Of a DNA stretch of 64,000 nt, positions 1 to 11,093 are shown piece after piece. Source of the DNA: Hysterangium stoloniferum (Eukaryota; Basidiomycota; Agaricomycetes; Hysterangiales; Hysterangiaceae); NCBI GenBank assembly GCA_015178975.1, contig WHVD01000033.1, forward strand, positions 1-64,000, in the 5' to 3' direction. The notes under the pieces are model-generated. The model ran no database searches. It was not told the origin of the DNA and was given only the letters and a program-made list of their open reading frames with translations. Each line of letters starts with the position of its first letter. Position 1 is the stretch's first letter. The position numbers and the translations under genes were made by a program.

Positions 1-505
1 TGTCATCCCCAGTCCCAAAAGGGGCCAGCGAGAAAGCAGAAAAAAGGGGACATATAAGCATTCCCAGCATGGTGAATCTGTACGTACCAGACGAACTCAG
101 CCTGCAATAGGTCAAGCTGCATGAGTCACAATCATGGATCTACATTGTCATCATCGCATTGAAGAGCGATGGCCACACATCAAGAGTATGAGCCTGGGGC
201 GAAACATTCCACTTGGAAAGACAGATAATAATAAGGCTGGATGTAAGCAATTATTACCTGATATGGGGTTATGTGTGCAGTTTATTAATACAAATTCTGA
301 TGGACACCTCACAATCGAAGATATTCCAAGTTCGACCCTTGTGTACCTCGATAAAATAAGATATACCCTGAGAACTCTGGTCTTGCCTTTGCTCAGACGT
401 TCTACAAAATTCAAGCCGTTTTATGTGGCAAGCGTGCATGAAGAAACCACTTTGCTTCCCATTAACCTGACTAGACTATCATTGACCCGAGTTTCTTATT
501 AAAAG
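1..505 (+). other. C-module, copy 1, with 122-codon open frame
   Basis: Conserved block found upstream of most NETT copies. Here 134-502 is open for 122 codons from an ATG (MDLHCHHRIEER...), with cysteines and histidines near its start and a low-complexity end. The same frame is recognisable but broken in copies near 2763, 6050, 17700 and 37200, so it was probably coding once or is part of a longer spliced gene. In several copies the opposite strand is also open (24089-24580 reads 163 codons), so the coding strand is not settled. No known domain is recognised. Confidence 0.35.
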
Positions 506-961
506 TTTTGATAAAATTGAACAGGAAGCGCGCAATCTCGCCGGATAAAGTCTGAGGTTGACAGCGTTAACTTGAATGCAGCACCCAGTAAGCATCGCTC
601 TGGAGTGCATTTAGATTATCCTTGGCGATGCCACTTGTGGAATGTCAGAAAAGCCCCATTGCAACTCTGACGCTCAATAATGCCAGAACTATTATGCCAT
701 GTGGTGACAATTGACTGAACTATTATTTTAAATGCTGTTTGAGCCTTGAGCAGAAGGTGTAAGAAAAGTAGTAGGGTCACTTAGTGTACTGCAGCCTTTA
801 TGGAGGGTGAGGGGTGTATTTACAAAGGCAGGGATGACAGGCTGTGGGTATTGTGTAAGCACGGCCACAAGGCTGTACCTTGGTGGAATTAACTCTCCGA
901 CTGACTGCGGCATAAAAGCTCAGCACCTCTTTTCGAGTGTACGTACTATTTCTACCCGCCA
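506..961 (+). promoter_or_regulatory. U-module and core promoter of NETT copy 1
   Basis: This upstream stretch is repeated before nearly every NETT exon 1. A TATA-like motif (cataaaagc, 911-919) lies about 50 bp before the former start codon. A block around 875-905 (ccttggtggaatt...) is conserved from copy to copy. The position matches a fungal core promoter. This copy drives a gene that has lost its ATG, so it is probably no longer useful. Confidence 0.5.
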
Positions 962-2050
962 ATATCTACATTCAACGAGATGACTCTGGGGAATCACGAT
1001 TTGGCAACTGCTGAGTCGTGAAGACGTTGAGGAACTACCACCCTTAGTTTCCCCAGGTATATTAAGTTCAGCTCCACAAGAGAAGATCAATGAGGCGTGG
1101 AGGAGGAATGTATTCCTCCTGAAACTCAGGGAACGATGGAGCTGTAACGAACCAGGCCATGATTTGTGTTATGGGGCCCTCGATGACGAGCAGCACATAC
1201 AACTGTCTGCAAACCATATAGAGCTTTGGGTTGACGAGTTGGTGAGTCACGTATAATGCTATTTCCGTGGTATCTGTGTCAAATGCGGCACATTTCAGTG
1301 TCAAGGAGAAACGACCTGCCATGGCCCACCGACTGTTGTTAAGAGGGCTTGGATATCCACCAACACGACATCCAACCTCAGCCCATATCGCAGTCATGCA
1401 GAGGACTGAGGAATGGACTCGGAGTATGTTGGGACATCTTCGAATATTGAAAGTGGCCCCGGGTATTACTGTGGAGTCGGTTTGGAAGGGGTTGGTATCA
1501 CAGTCCTTCACAGCGCAAAGAAAGCTTTCTTGATGGCAAAGCTGACAATATACCGGCAAATCTTCAGTGAATTGTCTCAAGGCGACGGTGCCTTTAGCAA
1601 GTTTCTACACAAGCATCTCACCCTGCCAAGATTGGGGAGACTGGTTCAAGAGAGTGTCGACTTAGCGAGGTAGGGATGCCTTGGCGTCAATCATTGAATA
1701 CCACTGGAAACACTCACGTCCTTTGTAGGCCGCATACCCGCCTCAAATTCGGAAACGAGCATGGATGATTTTTAGATGGGGTCCCGGTGTATCCATTTCC
1801 CATGCACCGGAGTAGCAAAGGTCACACTTACCTTATGAACTTTGATGATGTTGCATAAACATTTATCATACAAATCGCCCAACATGTATCAACATTTGAT
1901 CGTCAAGATACTTTTTTACTCATTGGCGGGCTTGCGTATTTCATGGAATCCATCTATCACGTGCGTTAGGAGTGAGTAAAAGAAGTCACTGCGATCAGAG
2001 GCTACTTGAATTCTTGTTAGAACAGTGCATCGCGACATCAGACCTCATCC
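962..2050 (+). pseudogene. NETT family copy 1, exons 1-3, broken
   Basis: E1 962-1241, intron 1242-1298, E2 1299-1669, intron 1670-1728, then a decayed E3. Family features visible are the glycine-rich GPGYYCGVGLE stretch and the HKHLTLPRLGRLVQ block in E2. The start codon is ATA instead of ATG, E1 has a short deletion that shifts the frame, and E2 has TGA where other copies read TGG. Both introns keep GT and AG ends. E3 from about 1850 resembles the divergent subfamily at 54549-55022 (STFDRQDT, GGLAY) rather than the main type, so the copy may be chimeric. Confidence 0.75.
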
Positions 2051-2640
2051 TGCTGACATGGTTTTCACCAGAATAGCCAGTAAGGACGTTGAGTTAACCA
2101 AAATCTTATTCAGTTAATCGTGGGTTGCATCCTAAGATATATGGTTTTCGACAATTTGCTGGAGCTGTATTGAAGATTGTCGTATGAAGAAATTTCAGAG
2201 CGCATACAATCACTTCTTATTCTTAATGCAGCTCTGTGCGGAGTCCCTGACGAAAACTGGATCGATGATACCTTTAATTTGTAGTCCTCGTCTTTTGTGA
2301 CCAATAATTCAATATATTGTAGGACTAGATATATATATCTCACAGGCATGGTTATTTCCGGACCATTGGACCGAACCGTGACGACTTCATTAGAAATTCT
2401 TGAACCAGTCCAAGACCAGGTGCGGCCTTTGCCACTGTCTTTGAAGGGAATTCATGTCCTTTTCGGATGGTACTAAGCGTACCGAAGTTTTATTGTCGTC
2501 GAGAGTGTTGCAAGTAGTATTTTATTTTCCTGCTGCACTGAACACTTTCCCCGGAGTCATTACATTATGATGCATTACCCCGGCAAGCATCATATCTTCT
2601 GCCCACTTTGTGATGAGAATAGCCGATGATCAACTTGGAA
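2050..2640 (-). pseudogene. D-module (diverged partner-gene relic), copy 1
   Basis: This block recurs near 5400, 11100-11830 (inverted), 18000, 23800, 30500, 36100, 54000 and 57700. Read on the minus strand it holds a decayed frame containing SDCMRSEI, which matches the SDYMRSY core of the partner gene, so I infer a diverged duplicate of that gene. The first 120 bp carry an exon-4-like stub in the NETT direction. A run of alternating AT near 2330 is a constant mark of the module. Confidence 0.45.
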
Positions 2641-2762
2641 ATTCGTATCAGGGACAGAAGAGGAGCCGGTAAGAAAGCAGAAAAAGGGGACATACAAGCA
2701 TGTGAATCTGTACGTACCAGACGAACTCCGCCTGCGATCGTCAAGCTGCGTGAGTTGCAATA

Positions 2763-2960
2763 ATGGATTTACATTGTCATCGTCGCATTGAAGAGCCATG
2801 TCCACGCATCAAGAGTATATTCCACTCGGAAAGACAGGAAATAATAAATGTAAGCAAGTATTGCCTGACATGGGATTATGTGTGCAGTTTATTAATACAA
2901 ATTCTGATGGACACGCCACAATCGAAGATATTCCAAGTTCGACCGTTCCGTACCTCAATA
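2763..2960 (+). other. C-module fragment fused to NETT exon 3
   Basis: The C-module frame begins as in copy 1 (MDLHCHRRIEE...) and runs to about 2960. There it passes without a gap into NETT exon 3 (RKRAWMV...), skipping the rest of C, the promoter and exons 1-2. The junction reads as a deletion or unequal recombination between repeats. A fused frame of 94 codons remains open across it (2763-3047), but nothing suggests it is expressed. Confidence 0.55.
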
Positions 2961-4045
2961 AGGAAACGAGCATGGATGGTTTTAGATGGGGTCCCGGTGT
3001 ATCCACTTCCCATGCACCGGGGTAGCAAAGGTCACACTTACCTATGACATATTTAGCTTCGGCCTTCACGTGGTGTCCCGGCGTTCATCCGTCAGATAGA
3101 GACGCGTCAACTGCGATTACGTCATCACTTTACAACGTTTTAGTCAATCACCGCTGCACATCAACTTGGATGAGGTTGCATCAACATTTATCACATAACT
3201 CGCCGGTTTTCTAACAGGATTTCATGATCACTTCCCCCTTTTCTGCCTTGTGTATATCGTGGAAGCGATCTACCACGTGCGTCAGCTATCTGTAGAGGAG
3301 CTCACAGCGATCAGAGGTTGCATTGAATTCTGGTTACAACCGTGCGTCGCGACATTCCATCGTTTCATCTTTCCCACCAAAAGCATAACAGACAAAATCA
3401 CCGGCGACTATTTCCTTTTTATCACTATCCTAACACGGCTGCTCGTGTGTTGCATCCACCAAGATGCATGGTTTCGAGATATTGCTAGAGATGCATTAAA
3501 CATTCTACTGGACGAGATACACATGCATATAGTGTCATTGAAACATCATATTGATTCGGACGCATCACATTTACTGTATCAGAATATTTACTCCTTGCAA
3601 ACCTTTTTCAACGACAGCACGCTTCTCACCCATCACATCAACCAGCTGAACGTGGTTTCTGCGCTCATTAGGCCCATCGTACGGTACGTTCACGATATTT
3701 TACCTTATAGCACCGTCTTACATCCACCCATGGAACTGTCCTACCAGTCTCATTCTGATGGAAGCGAGTCCACATTACGCGCTCTTGGATTCTGCCGACA
3801 TAATAATAGCGGTTACTCTGAAGCTGATAGCTAGATCTTCCGAGCCCGAATCCGCATGTACCACAGTGCGCAGCCTCGATACCATCTCCATTCTTGTTTC
3901 TCTCCTTCCACATTGTGATGTAATGCGCGGCTCGACCTACGACAAATTCTTCAATTACTCGCTTAAAATTTTAGATTTCACCGCGCGTTCCTTCCTTTGC
4001 GTCGTCGCCACTCCTTCCGCTCGTGTGTCAGTAAGGTCTAGTTAG
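2961..4045 (+). pseudogene. NETT family copy 2, exons 3-5
   Basis: E3 2961-3341, intron 3342-3391 (GTGCGT...CAG), E4 3392-3683, intron 3684-3747 (GTACGT...CAG), E5 3748-4045. E4 carries FFNDSTLLT and a hydrophobic stretch before the donor. E5 carries VTLKLIARSSEPESACTTVRSLD and ends RVSVRSS before a stop. E4 is one base longer than in other copies and so out of frame when spliced, and E3 has small lesions. Unspliced, 3250-3834 is open for 194 codons, but this runs through both proposed introns and is probably accidental. Confidence 0.7.
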
Positions 4046-4420
4046 AACCCAGATCAGTGGTGGAGGAACATGGTTGCCCTGACAAAGGTCTTGCACCATC
4101 ATTTGGATACACTCAGTGATCATTTCTCTTCCATACATCTCAACCAAACCACGAGGAGCCCAATAGCGTCGCCCTTTATTCAACTCACTTTTCAGGCGAG
4201 GTTGCAGATGGTATAAAGCTATATTATTTGCGCCGACGTAACAACGCATATAGTCACTTTGTATTATCGCCGTGAGCTCTGCAGTTGTCCCATACAGGTG
4301 TTGAATACATTTAAAGGCAACATCCGAATCATGAACGACACTTGTTTTAAATAAGGTGTCAATTTCGATGCATGTCTCCTTCAGGCTCATCATACTTTCA
4401 GGCCAGTGTTCAATTGACAC
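4028..4420 (-). pseudogene. Partner gene, 3' exon, copy 1
   Basis: An open frame of 130 codons on the minus strand, convergent with NETT copy 2. It contains SDYMRCYVGANNIALYHLQP and ends NHVPPPLIW plus a short tail. The same frame is kept at 27262-27681. A paralogous frame in the D-module at 5226-5534 keeps the pattern down to SNNVFPRLIW. Conservation between such diverged copies argues that this strand is truly coding. Upstream exons of this copy lie between about 4420 and 4640 and are decayed. Function unknown. Confidence 0.5.
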
Positions 4421-4639
4421 GATCCATGATCTTCAAACCAAGTGCCTTCACACACTATGCGCCACGACAGTTTATTTTACTCGCTATCCCGACATTTCCC
4501 CTACTGCTTCCATTTATGTTCACTGGAGTTTATTCTACCAATTTCCATGTTTGAATTGTTTTATTTCGAGTAGTAGCGAAAAAGTCATTTGATTTGATCT
4601 AATATTAAAGAACTCATCAACTAGATCCGTGGGTCTCTT

Positions 4640-5063
4640 GAATGTTAGTTGTCGTCACCTGTTCCTTCTATGCATAGTCGCCACACCTTTCACTGATGTG
4701 TCGGTAGCATTGACGAATCCGACTTACATCTCCATTTTCCGGAAAATAACCCCCGGAACATAACTATGAGGCTTCCAGGCCGTTTTATCAAAAATAATGC
4801 TGGTGAGTTAGTCGCCATAATGGCGCTAGCCAAGGAGACACTCCCAGATGTCAGCTTTAACATTGGAAAGGACTCAGAGTACTTCTTATTCCTTAATCTA
4901 CTTTGCCATTGTCACATCGAACAGAGTTGCTACGTTATGCGGCGAAGAAATAATCGGGGTTACTCTGACCCTGATAGCTGGATCTTTCCACCCTGGACTC
5001 GCGTGTACCGCTGTGAACTTGAAGGCAGCAACCAGTCGGCATCGCTCTGAACTGCATTTATAA
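4640..5063 (+). pseudogene. Diverged NETT-like module (PGRFIKNNAGELV / exon-5-like)
   Basis: Open frames 4766-5050 and 4848-5063 overlap. The first reads PGRFIKNNAGELVAIMALAK. The second contains EEIIGVTLTLIAGS and LACTAVNLKAA, which aligns with NETT E5 (RIIALTLKLIAGS...ACTTVRSLD). I read this as an ancient second copy of the E5 region with its own upstream exon. Better-kept relatives are at 29132-29431 and 35475-35822. Coding status is unclear, and two overlapping frames suggest an undetected intron or decay. Confidence 0.45.
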
Positions 5064-5164
5064 TATACATAGGCAATGTCACTTCTCGATATCAGAAAAG
5101 CCGTTTTGATTTCAACTCTGACGCCCAAGAATGCTAGAAATACTATACTACGCGGCCCCGATTT

Positions 5165-5570
5165 TTGTTTGTCTCCTTGTATATTAAATCATCAAGACAC
5201 AATGCACAGTCCATCAACAAGCGGTTCAGCCTTGAGTGTCTTGAAAATTTGGTTTCCACCGCTCTTTCCTTTCTTTCTGTGGTGGCCACACGTTTCCCTG
5301 GTGTAGCAGCAACATCTTCTTCGAACTCCATATCAGCCTTGGAAAGACGTTGTTTGACCTGGCGAATGTCCTGTTCCATAGCTTGACACGGTTTCTATTC
5401 AGATAACGCCTATATACTTGGAATAAACTAACAGGAAGATCACATAATTCCCTCTTTTTAAATTCGCTTTGGAGGCGAATAAAAGTTGAATAAACCTGCG
5501 TAGTTTGTGGCAATTTCAGAGCACGTACAATCACTTCTTATGTAAATTGGAGCTCTGCGCTGAGTCCGTG
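5165..5570. pseudogene. Diverged E5-like exon (+) overlapping D-module partner relic (-)
   Basis: On the plus strand 5165-5386 reads a frame with FSLECLENLVSTALSFLSVV, which aligns with the end of NETT E5 (YSLKILDFTARSFLCVV). On the minus strand 5226-5534 reads 102 codons ending near RTFARSNNVFPRLIW, aligning with the partner gene's last exon. The arrangement repeats the NETT/partner convergent pair in diverged form. Both frames are short, and this copy is probably not functional. Confidence 0.45.
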
Positions 5571-5805
5571 ACATTAAAATCGTTTAAACATCTAATATGT
5601 GATTGCAGGGTTTAGAATTCAACGAACTTTTGGATCTTGAGAAGATAACCAATTTTAACTCTTATAAGGATTCAATGGATGATTGTTGAAGTTAATATGA
5701 AATAAGGTTCTACTAAGGATCCTAATTTCTTTTTGGAGAAGTTATCCCGGTGTCTACTGATACTGAAGATCCTAAAATATTTTGGAGCTAAGGCTTTTCT
5801 CGGTG
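5571..5805. other. Unassigned AT-rich spacer
   Basis: No similarity to the NETT, partner, C, D or U modules could be seen. It contains loosely repeated words (gatcctaa, ttttggag). No open frame of note. Confidence 0.4.
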
Positions 5806-6770
5806 AATGAAGGATGGATTGGGGGCGACAAACTGAGACCTACGATGAATGACCATCGTGTGGGAGAGAAGAGGGACTGATACGGCCACGTTGGTGAAGC
5901 TCAAAGTGGAGTGGGCAGAACGAAGGGGCAGGTGCGATCGCAGAAAAGGGCACGTGGAAGCGCAGCCGGGTAGGGTGAATCTTTACGGATTGGAAGAACT
6001 CCGCCTACAATAGTTCAAGCTACAGGTGTGCCGCAATCATTGACCTATGTTGTCATCGTAGAATCAAAGAATCAATTCCATTCGGCCATACAGGCAATAA
6101 TACAGCTAGTTGTAAGTAAGTATGACATGACACGCCATTATATATACAACTTGTCAATACAAATTCTGATAGACACCCCATAATCAAAATAATTCTAAGT
6201 CAGACCTTGATCCTCAATAAAATCTACAATGAGAACTTTGGTCTTACGTCACTCTTTGTCTTGCTTAACGTTGCACAGAAGTCAAGCTGATTGATATGGC
6301 ATGGGTGAAGGAAGAAATCACGTTGCTTACCATTGACCCACCAGACTATCACTTGCCCTGGGTTTCTCCACGTTGAAATTTTGATAAAATTAAACAGGCA
6401 GTGCGCAATCCCGCCAGAAGGGTTTGAGGTTGACATCGAACGACAACTTGAAAGTAGGAGCCGGAACGTATATCTCTGAACTGCATTTATATTATCCATG
6501 GCAATGCCCACACCTCGAATGAAGAGCCGGTTTGCTTTCAACTCTGATGCTCAATAATGTCCAAAATACTATATTATGGGGGTGACAATTGTCTAAAATA
6601 TTATTAAATGCTCTGTGACCCTTCAGCGGCAAGCGTAAGAAAGTAGCAAGGTAACTAAGTTTACTGGAGCCCAAATAGCTCAAGGAAGGTGAGGGGATTT
6701 TGGGTATGAAGGCGACTGTAAATCCTGTGTAAGGACAGCCACAAGTCTGTAGAACATTGCGACTGGCGGC
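5806..6770 (+). other. C- and U-modules before NETT copy 3
   Basis: The block resumes with the conserved gaaggatggattggggg start, passes through decayed C-module frames (about 5860-6440) and ends in the U-module (6480-6770). The minus-strand frames in this region (for example 6224-6541 and 6492-6818) are antisense readings of it. Compared with 36740-37060 this copy lacks the 269-bp insertion and so shows its empty site near 5856. Confidence 0.5.
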
Positions 6771-6772
6771 GC

Positions 6773-6820
6773 TATTAAAAACCCGGCACCTCCTAGTGTA
6801 AGCACGACTGCTACGCACAA
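6773..6820 (+). promoter_or_regulatory. Core promoter and leader of NETT copy 3
   Basis: TATA-like tattaaaaac at 6773-6782, followed by the conserved leader (tagtgtaag..acgactgctac) ending directly at the ATG at 6821. Confidence 0.5.
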
Positions 6821-8400
6821 ATGTCTGCTTTCAACGAGACAACTCTGGGAAATCACGATGAGGCAACGGGTCAGACCTCCCTTGAAGGCGTTGAGGAGAT
6901 ACCACCCTTAATTTCCCCAGGTGTATTGTGTGCAGAGCATCGGGACCACATCATTAAGACGGGGATGAGAGAGATATTCAGGGAAAAGCTTCGAGAACGT
7001 TGGGGTTGTAACGAGCCTGGCCATGATTTATGTTATCGGGCCCCGATGACGAGCACCACATACAACTGTCTGAAAACCATGAGATTTGGGTTGACGAGTG
7101 GGTGAGTAAAGTATAATGCTATTTCCATGTGATGTGTCAGATACGGCAGATTTCAGTGTCAAGGAGAAACGACCTACCATGACCCACCCACTGTTGTTCA
7201 GATATCCACCAACACGACATCCAACCTCAGCCCCTATTGCAGTCATGCCGATGACTGGGGAATGATCTCACGGATTCTGACATCATCAAGTATTCAAATT
7301 AGCCCAGGGTATTACTGTGGAGTCGGTTTGGAAAGGGTTGGGATCAAAGTCCTTCACAGTTGAAAAAAAGCTTCACTGATGGCAAAGCTGACAATATACG
7401 GGCAAATCATGGGTCATGGCTCAAGACGACGGTGCCTTTAGCAAGTTTCTACACACAAACATCTTACGCTGCCAAGACTGGGAAGACTAGTTCAGGACAG
7501 TGTTGCTTTAGCGAGGTAGGGATACCTCAATCATTGAATACACTCGAAATACTCATTTCTGAGTCGTAGACCTACATACCTGCCTTAAATTCGGAGAAGA
7601 GCGACAGTGGTTTTAGAGAGATTCCCGATATTTTCACTTCACATGCAGCGGAGTGGCAAAGGTTACACCCACCACCTGATACTATTTTTGGCTTCGGCCT
7701 TCCTATGTTCATTCGTCATATAGCAATACGTCAACTACGATTACGTCATCACTTTTCAGTCAAGTCACCGCTGCACACCCACTTTGATGAAGTTGCATCG
7801 ACATTTATCATACACATCGCCCGTTATCTAATACAATTTCATCATCTCTCACCAATTTTCGGCCTTGTGTATATCGTGGAAGCGATCTACCACCTGCGAC
7901 AATTATCTGTAGAGGAGCTCACGGCGATCAGAGGTTACATTGAATTCTGGTTACAACCGTGCGTCGCCACATCACATCATTTCATCCCACCAAAAGCATA
8001 ACAGACAAAGTCACCGACCACTAATTGCCTCATCCGAACATCCTATACGGCTTCCCGTGTGTTGCATCCACCAAGATGCATGGTTTCGAGATTTTGCTGC
8101 AGTGGCATTGAAGGTTATATTGGACGACATAAACGTGCATATAGCTGACACTTCATCTTGATTTGGAGACATTAGATCTATTGTGGGGGAGTATTTACTG
8201 CTTGCAAATTTTCTTCAACGACAGCACGCTTCTCACCGATCACATTTGCCAGCTGAATGTGGTTTCTTCGCTCGTTGGGCCTATCGTACGGTATGCTCAC
8301 AATATTTTACCTTATTGCACCGCCGTCTTACATCCGCCGATGAAACTGTCCTACCAGTCTCGTTCTGACACACAAGTCCTAATTGGCGTCTCCTTATGTG
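6821..8400 (+). pseudogene. NETT family copy 3, exons 1-4
   Basis: Begins ATG TCT GCT TTC AAC GAG and keeps the CNEPGHDLC motif, but E1 then slips frame just after it. The E1 donor (gtgagt) is intact. E2 spans about 7158-7514 with a stop introduced where other copies read a serine codon. The following intron is gtaggg...gtcgtag (54 bp, 7515-7568). E3 runs 7569 to about 7963 with small losses, and E4 about 8005-8300 is frame-disturbed. The copy ends abruptly near 8400, where the neighbouring sequence turns to the minus strand. Confidence 0.7.
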
Positions 8401-9225
8401 TGGTAACCTGTAATCCCGTCGTCAATTGGGATCACTGGCGGTCACACAAGTTGACAGGACCACGGTGTATTGTCCAGAGCAGAACAGTTAATTCCATGAA
8501 GGCACAGCGTTATGGCCGTACTTACACGGGATACACAGCATTTCATTCCTGCCTTCGTCCACAAGGTTCCCTCACCTTCCTTGAACCTTATAGGCTCCAC
8601 TGTAATGAGGTGACTGCTTCTTCCGCCTTCCACTGAAGGCTCACAGCATATAATAATGGTTCAGTCGATTCTCACCTCATAGTATAGCATTACTCAGCGT
8701 CAGAGTTGAAAGCAAAACGGCTTTTCTGATACCGAGAAGTGACATTGCCATGTACCATATAAATGCAGTCCAGAGCGATGCCCACTGGTTGCTGCCTTCA
8801 AGTTGCCGCTGTCCGCCTCAGACTTTGTACAGAGAGATTGCACGCGTTCCTGTCTAATTTTGCAAGCTTTCACTGAGGAGAAACACAGGGCCAGTGATGA
8901 CCTAGCTGCATTAATGGTAAGTGATGTGATTTTTTCATTCGCCTTCTCCATATCCTTGGTTGTGACGAATCCATCCGGGTGTGTATTTACACATTCTAAA
9001 TATAATCTCGTCTCAGACAACACTGACAGCTAGCCTTATTATTATCTGTCTGTCTCAGTGGAATGTTTCGCCCCACGCTGACACGATTGATGTGTGGACA
9101 TTGCTCTTCAACGTGACGATGACAAGGTAGACCAAGCATTGTGACCCACCCGTAGTTTGACCTATTTCAGCTCTTGCGGTAAAGATTCATCATGCTGGCT
9201 GTGCTAATTTACATTCCCATTTTCT
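8400..9225 (-). other. Orphan U- and C-modules, inverted
   Basis: A U-module (about 8470-8700) followed by a C-module (8700-9225), both reading on the minus strand, with no exon 1 attached. It is nearly the same as 17085-17800, so the two are direct duplicates. The minus-strand frame 8700-9023 (107 codons) and plus-strand frame 8803-9033 (76 codons) overlap, so the coding strand is uncertain. The far end joins the tail of NETT exon 2 of copy 4 inside the C-module. Confidence 0.45.
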
Positions 9226-9890
9226 TCCCAGTCTTGGCAGCGTGAGATGCTTGTGTAGAAACTTGCTAAAGGCACCATCGTCTCGTAACAAACGGGTGAT
9301 TTCCCGGTATATTTTCAGCTTTGCGATCAGCGAAGCTGTCTTAGCACTGTGAAGAACTTTCATCCCAACCCTTTCCAAACCGACTCCACAGTAATACCCG
9401 GGGCCAATGTCAATACTTGACATTGTCCCCTGACTCCGCGAGATCATTCCCCAGTCATCGGCATGACTGGAATAGAGGCTGAGGTTGGATGTCGTGTTGG
9501 TGGATATCTTAACAACATTCGGTGGGTCATGGTAGCCCGTTTCTCCTTGACACTGAATACGCAGCATGTGACACATATCACATGGAAATAGCATTATACT
9601 TTACTCACCCATTCGTCAACCCAAATTTCTATATGGTTTGCAGACAGCTGTATGTGTTGCCTACCATCCGGGGCCCGATAACATAAATCATGGCCGGGTT
9701 CGTTACAACCCCATCGTTTTCGAAGCTTCTCCTTGAATACATCTCTCATCCCTTTCACGATCTCGTCCCGTTTCTCTGAAGTCGATACACCCGGGGAAAC
9801 TAAGGGTGGTAGCTCTTCAATGTCTTCAAGGTAGATCCCAGCCGTTGCCGAATCATCATTCCCCAGAGTCGTCTCGTTGGAAGTAGACAT
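9226..9890 (-). pseudogene. NETT family copy 4, exons 1-2
   Basis: E1 9609-9890 is fully open (94 codons, ATG at 9888-9890) with CNEPGHDLC and a helix-like IQLSANHIEIWVDEW end. Intron 9553-9608 is 56 bp (gtgagt...attcag). E2 runs from 9552 downstream with SSIDIGPGYYCGVGLERVGM and is open until it is cut at about 9226, where C-module sequence replaces the exon end. Exons 3-5 are missing. It is the inverted-duplication counterpart of copy 9 (46783) and a direct near-duplicate of copy 5 (17045). Confidence 0.7.
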
Positions 9891-9950
9891 TGGTGGGTAG
9901 CAGTCGTACTTACACGAGAAGGGGGTGCCTCGCCTTTATTCCCCCATTGG
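9891..9950 (-). promoter_or_regulatory. Core promoter of NETT copy 4
   Basis: Read on the minus strand, a TATA-like aataaagg (9931-9938) lies about 45 bp before the ATG at 9890, with the conserved leader in between. Confidence 0.45.
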
Positions 9951-10812
9951 TCGGAGAGTTAATTCCACCAAGGTACAGCCTTATGGCCGTTCTTACACAG
10001 GATTCACAGCATGTCATCCCTGCCATCGGAAGCAAAATCCCTTCACCTTCCTTAACCTATATAGATTCCAGTGGACGTAGTGACTTTACTACTTTCTTAT
10101 GCCTTCTGCTGAAGGCTCACACAGTATCTAATAATATTTTAGACAATTGTGACCCCATGATATAGTATTTAAGGGTGTTATTGAGCGTCAGGGTTCAAAG
10201 TAAAACAGCTTTTCTCTTATTCGAGAAGTGGCATTACCTTCAATTATAAATGCAGTCCAGAGCTATGCTAATCCGCTGCTGCTTTCAAGTTGTCGTTGTT
10301 AACCTGAAACCTTTTCTTGTGAGAGTGCGGGCTGCCTGTCACAACTTCAACGAGGAGAAACCCACGGCAAGTGATGGTCTAGTCGGGTTGATGGCAAGCA
10401 ACGTCGTTTCATCCTTCACCCTTGACATATCAATCGGATTGAATTTTGTGCAACGTCTGCGCAAAACAAATAGTGACACAAGACCAAATTTCTCATCGTA
10501 GATTTTCTTGAGGTACACAAGGGCCCGACTTGGGAATATTTTGATTATGGCGTGTCCATCCGAATTTGTATTGACGAATTGTATATATAATCGCGTATCA
10601 CGTAATACTTACTTACAGCTAGTTTATCATTATGGCTGAATGGAATTGATTCTTTGATGCTACGATGACAACGCAGGCCAATTGTAGGCGGAGTTCTTCC
10701 AATGTGTGCTTACATGTGCCCGTTCTGCCATCGCACTGCCCCTTCATTGCTGCCCACTCCATTTTAAGTATCACAAAGGTGGCCATAACAGTCCCTCTCT
10801 CTCCCACATGAT
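9951..10812 (-). other. U- and C-modules of copy 4 (inverted arm)
   Basis: Closely matches, in reverse, 37040-37540 joined to 46313-46730. Around 10347-10353 it preserves the uninterrupted sequence (read on minus: tctcctcgttgaagttgtg) into which the gypsy element inserted in the other arm. The minus-strand frame 10619-10807 matches 37045-37263 (ATFVILKMEWAAMKGQCDGR). Confidence 0.55.
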
Positions 10813-10818
10813 GGACAT

Positions 10819-11087
10819 ATTGAAAATAGTATGAGTTGGCTTATTGTAATACACAATCTACAAGTGGGTAATAGACTTGTAATAATAGTACTTGTTTGTC
10901 AATCAATGTGTCAGTTAGTGAATCACCTTTTGACATGATAGGTAGGATGCTAGTTTAGGTGTACACTGGTTCTGGCATGCATTAACCTCAGAAAAACATG
11001 GTCCACAATTAGCATCCTCCTATGAAAAAGTGAAGAAATGGGTGAACTACCCCTAGGAAAAGGGTGGTTTCATCACCAATTCCAACA
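10819..11087 (-). mobile_element. Unclassified 269-bp insertion, inverted copy
   Basis: Flanked by ggacat at 10813-10818 and 11088-11093, a 6-bp target duplication. The same 269-bp element with the same flanks lies at 36765-37033 in the opposite direction. The related region near 5850 lacks it. One end begins TGTTGGAATT, like LTR ends in this window, but the other end does not finish in CA. It has no long terminal inverted repeat and no coding frame. Class unknown. Confidence 0.6.
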
Positions 11088-11093
11088 GGACAT

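Noticed and set aside
290-325. EF-hand-like NTNSDGHLTIED in the C-module
   Set aside because: First ligand position is Asn, no second EF-hand, and the pattern is lost in most copies.
3250-3834. Single 194-codon gene
   Set aside because: The frame runs through two well-supported introns and depends on an extra base in exon 4.
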